Under the pieces are notes generated by a model that was not told where the DNA came from, searched no databases, and was given only the letters and a program-made list of their open reading frames with translations. Made by a program: the position numbers and the translations under genes. Positions 5,333-6,039 of a DNA stretch of 6,039 bases are shown here, piece after piece; the stretch's first letter is position 1; each line of letters starts with the position of its first letter. The stretch comes from Thermaceae bacterium (GTDB lineage Bacteria > Deinococcota > Deinococci > Deinococcales > Marinithermaceae): contig WFXV01000117.1 of NCBI GenBank assembly GCA_015490435.1, positions 1-6,039 of the forward strand. Reading direction: 5' to 3'.

Positions 5333-6039
5333 GAAAGGACCGCCTCCTCCACGATGGCGGCGAGGGCCTGGGCGTAGGCGAGCCCGGCGTTCAGGGAAGG
5401 CGCCCGCATCAGCCGGATGCCGACCTGCTCGGCGGTATGCATTGCCTCGTAATCGAGGTCGTAGTAGACCTCGAGGTGGTCGGCGGGAAAGCCGATGGCG
5501 GCGACGAGCACTTCCTCGACCCCTTCTTCCGCGAGTTCCTCGATCACCTCGTTGACGTCGGGGCCGAGCCAGGCTTCCTCGGTGCGCCCGGCGGACTGGT
5601 AGACGAGACGGTAGCGTTCGATTCCAAGCAGGCGGGCGATGTCGCGGGCGGTGGCCTCGAGCTGCTTGGGGTAGACGCCGCCGTCCTTTTCCACCGAGCG
5701 AAGCGGCACCGAGTGGGCGGAAAAGAGCACCGTCGCCCGCTTCGGGTCCTTGAGCCGCCAGAGGCCCTCGAGCACCCGCTCGGCCTGGGCCTTGAGGTAG
5801 GCGGGGTGCTCGGCGTAGCTCGGGATCATCTTGAAGGCGAAGGGGTGGTTGAGCTTCTCCAGGGCCTCCCGGGCCCGTTCCTCGTACTCGGCGATCGAGC
5901 GGGCGGAGTAGTGGGGGGCGGCGACGAGCCCCACCGCCCGCGTGACCCCGGCCTCGGCCATGGCGACGACGGCGTCCTGGATCGTGGGGCGGGAGTGCTT
6001 GGTGCCTACGAAGACCCGGGGGCCGGCGTCTTCCCGGGG
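5314..6039 (-). CDS. hemH: Ferrochelatase, C-terminal 241 residues (5' end outside window)
   Basis: Ferrochelatase inserts Fe2+ into a porphyrin, the last or next-to-last step of heme synthesis. The reading frame stays open to the window edge (RVFVGTKHSRPTIQDAV), so the internal ATG at 5961 is not the start; about 70-80 N-terminal residues are expected upstream. Family motifs in order are GLVAAPHYSARSIAEYEER; the FSAHSVPLR block with the metal-binding His (codon 5713-5715); YQSAGRTEEAWLGPDV; and GFPADHLEVYYDLDYE, with the second active-site residue Glu (codon 5470-5472). There are no cysteine-cluster ligands in the short C-terminal tail. The stop (5314-5316) lies inside hemG, giving a 19-base overlap. 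Whether the substrate is protoporphyrin or coproporphyrin (CpfC type) is undecided. Confidence 0.93.
   Translation of the reverse strand, partial: PREDAGPRVFVGTKHSRPTIQDAVVAMAEAGVTRAVGLVAAPHYSARSIAEYEERAREALEKLNHPFAFKMIPSYAEHPAYLKAQAERVLEGLWRLKDPKRATVLFSAHSVPLRSVEKDGGVYPKQLEATARDIARLLGIERYRLVYQSAGRTEEAWLGPDVNEVIEELAEEGVEEVLVAAIGFPADHLEVYYDLDYEAMHTAEQVGIRLMRAPSLNAGLAYAQALAAIVEEAVLSWSTSP
5343..5350 (-). promoter_or_regulatory. Ribosome binding site of hemG (GGAGGAGG)
   Basis: A purine-rich Shine-Dalgarno sits ten bases before the GTG at 5332, within the end of hemH. The spacing is slightly long, but it supports the GTG start, because no other in-frame start preserves the FAD-binding N-terminus. 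Confidence 0.55.

Noticed and set aside
3872..5377. Long plus-strand open frames opposite hemG and hemH
   Set aside because: They are the GC-rich antisense of clearly conserved genes and show no family motif; none has a supporting context.

Overview
The window is GC-rich, tightly packed bacterial DNA. Apart from an insertion-sequence end at the left edge, every gene reads on the minus strand. GTG starts, short overlaps between genes and the protein flavour (heme enzymes, serine dehydratase alpha subunit, DUF4926) suggest a Deinococcota (Thermus/Deinococcus-type) genome. That placement is an impression from protein resemblance, not a proof.

Layout from right to left, in the direction of transcription: (1) a ferrochelatase gene (hemH) that enters from outside the window, overlapping by 19 bases (2) a full-length HemY-type porphyrinogen oxidase gene (hemG); (3) a broken DUF6883 gene spread over three reading frames; (4) an intact small DUF4926 gene two bases after it; (5) the alpha subunit of an iron-sulfur L-serine dehydratase, nine bases further on, with no beta subunit in view; (6) a DUF4874/DUF4832 lipoprotein gene that overlaps the dehydratase gene by 22 bases; (7) a 129-base intergenic gap; (8) a PLP-dependent threonine/serine dehydratase gene with a single extra base at 674; and (9), on the plus strand and convergent with it, the last 48 codons of an IS481-family transposase.

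Genes 1-6 have spacing consistent with one long transcript. Genes 1 and 2 are consecutive late heme-synthesis steps. Genes 3 and 4 look like a two-gene module resembling a toxin-antitoxin pair whose first member has decayed. Genes 5 and 8 are unrelated enzymes that both deaminate hydroxy amino acids to 2-oxo acids.

The most interesting detail is the left junction. The insertion sequence appears to end at base 144, inside the reading frame of its own transposase. The next bases, GCTAGG, fit the NCTAGN target duplication known for IS481. The transposase stop codon would then come from the target site, and the same CTAG also supplies the stop codon of the dehydratase gene on the opposite strand. 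I saw no rRNA, tRNA, CRISPR array or convincing rho-independent terminator.
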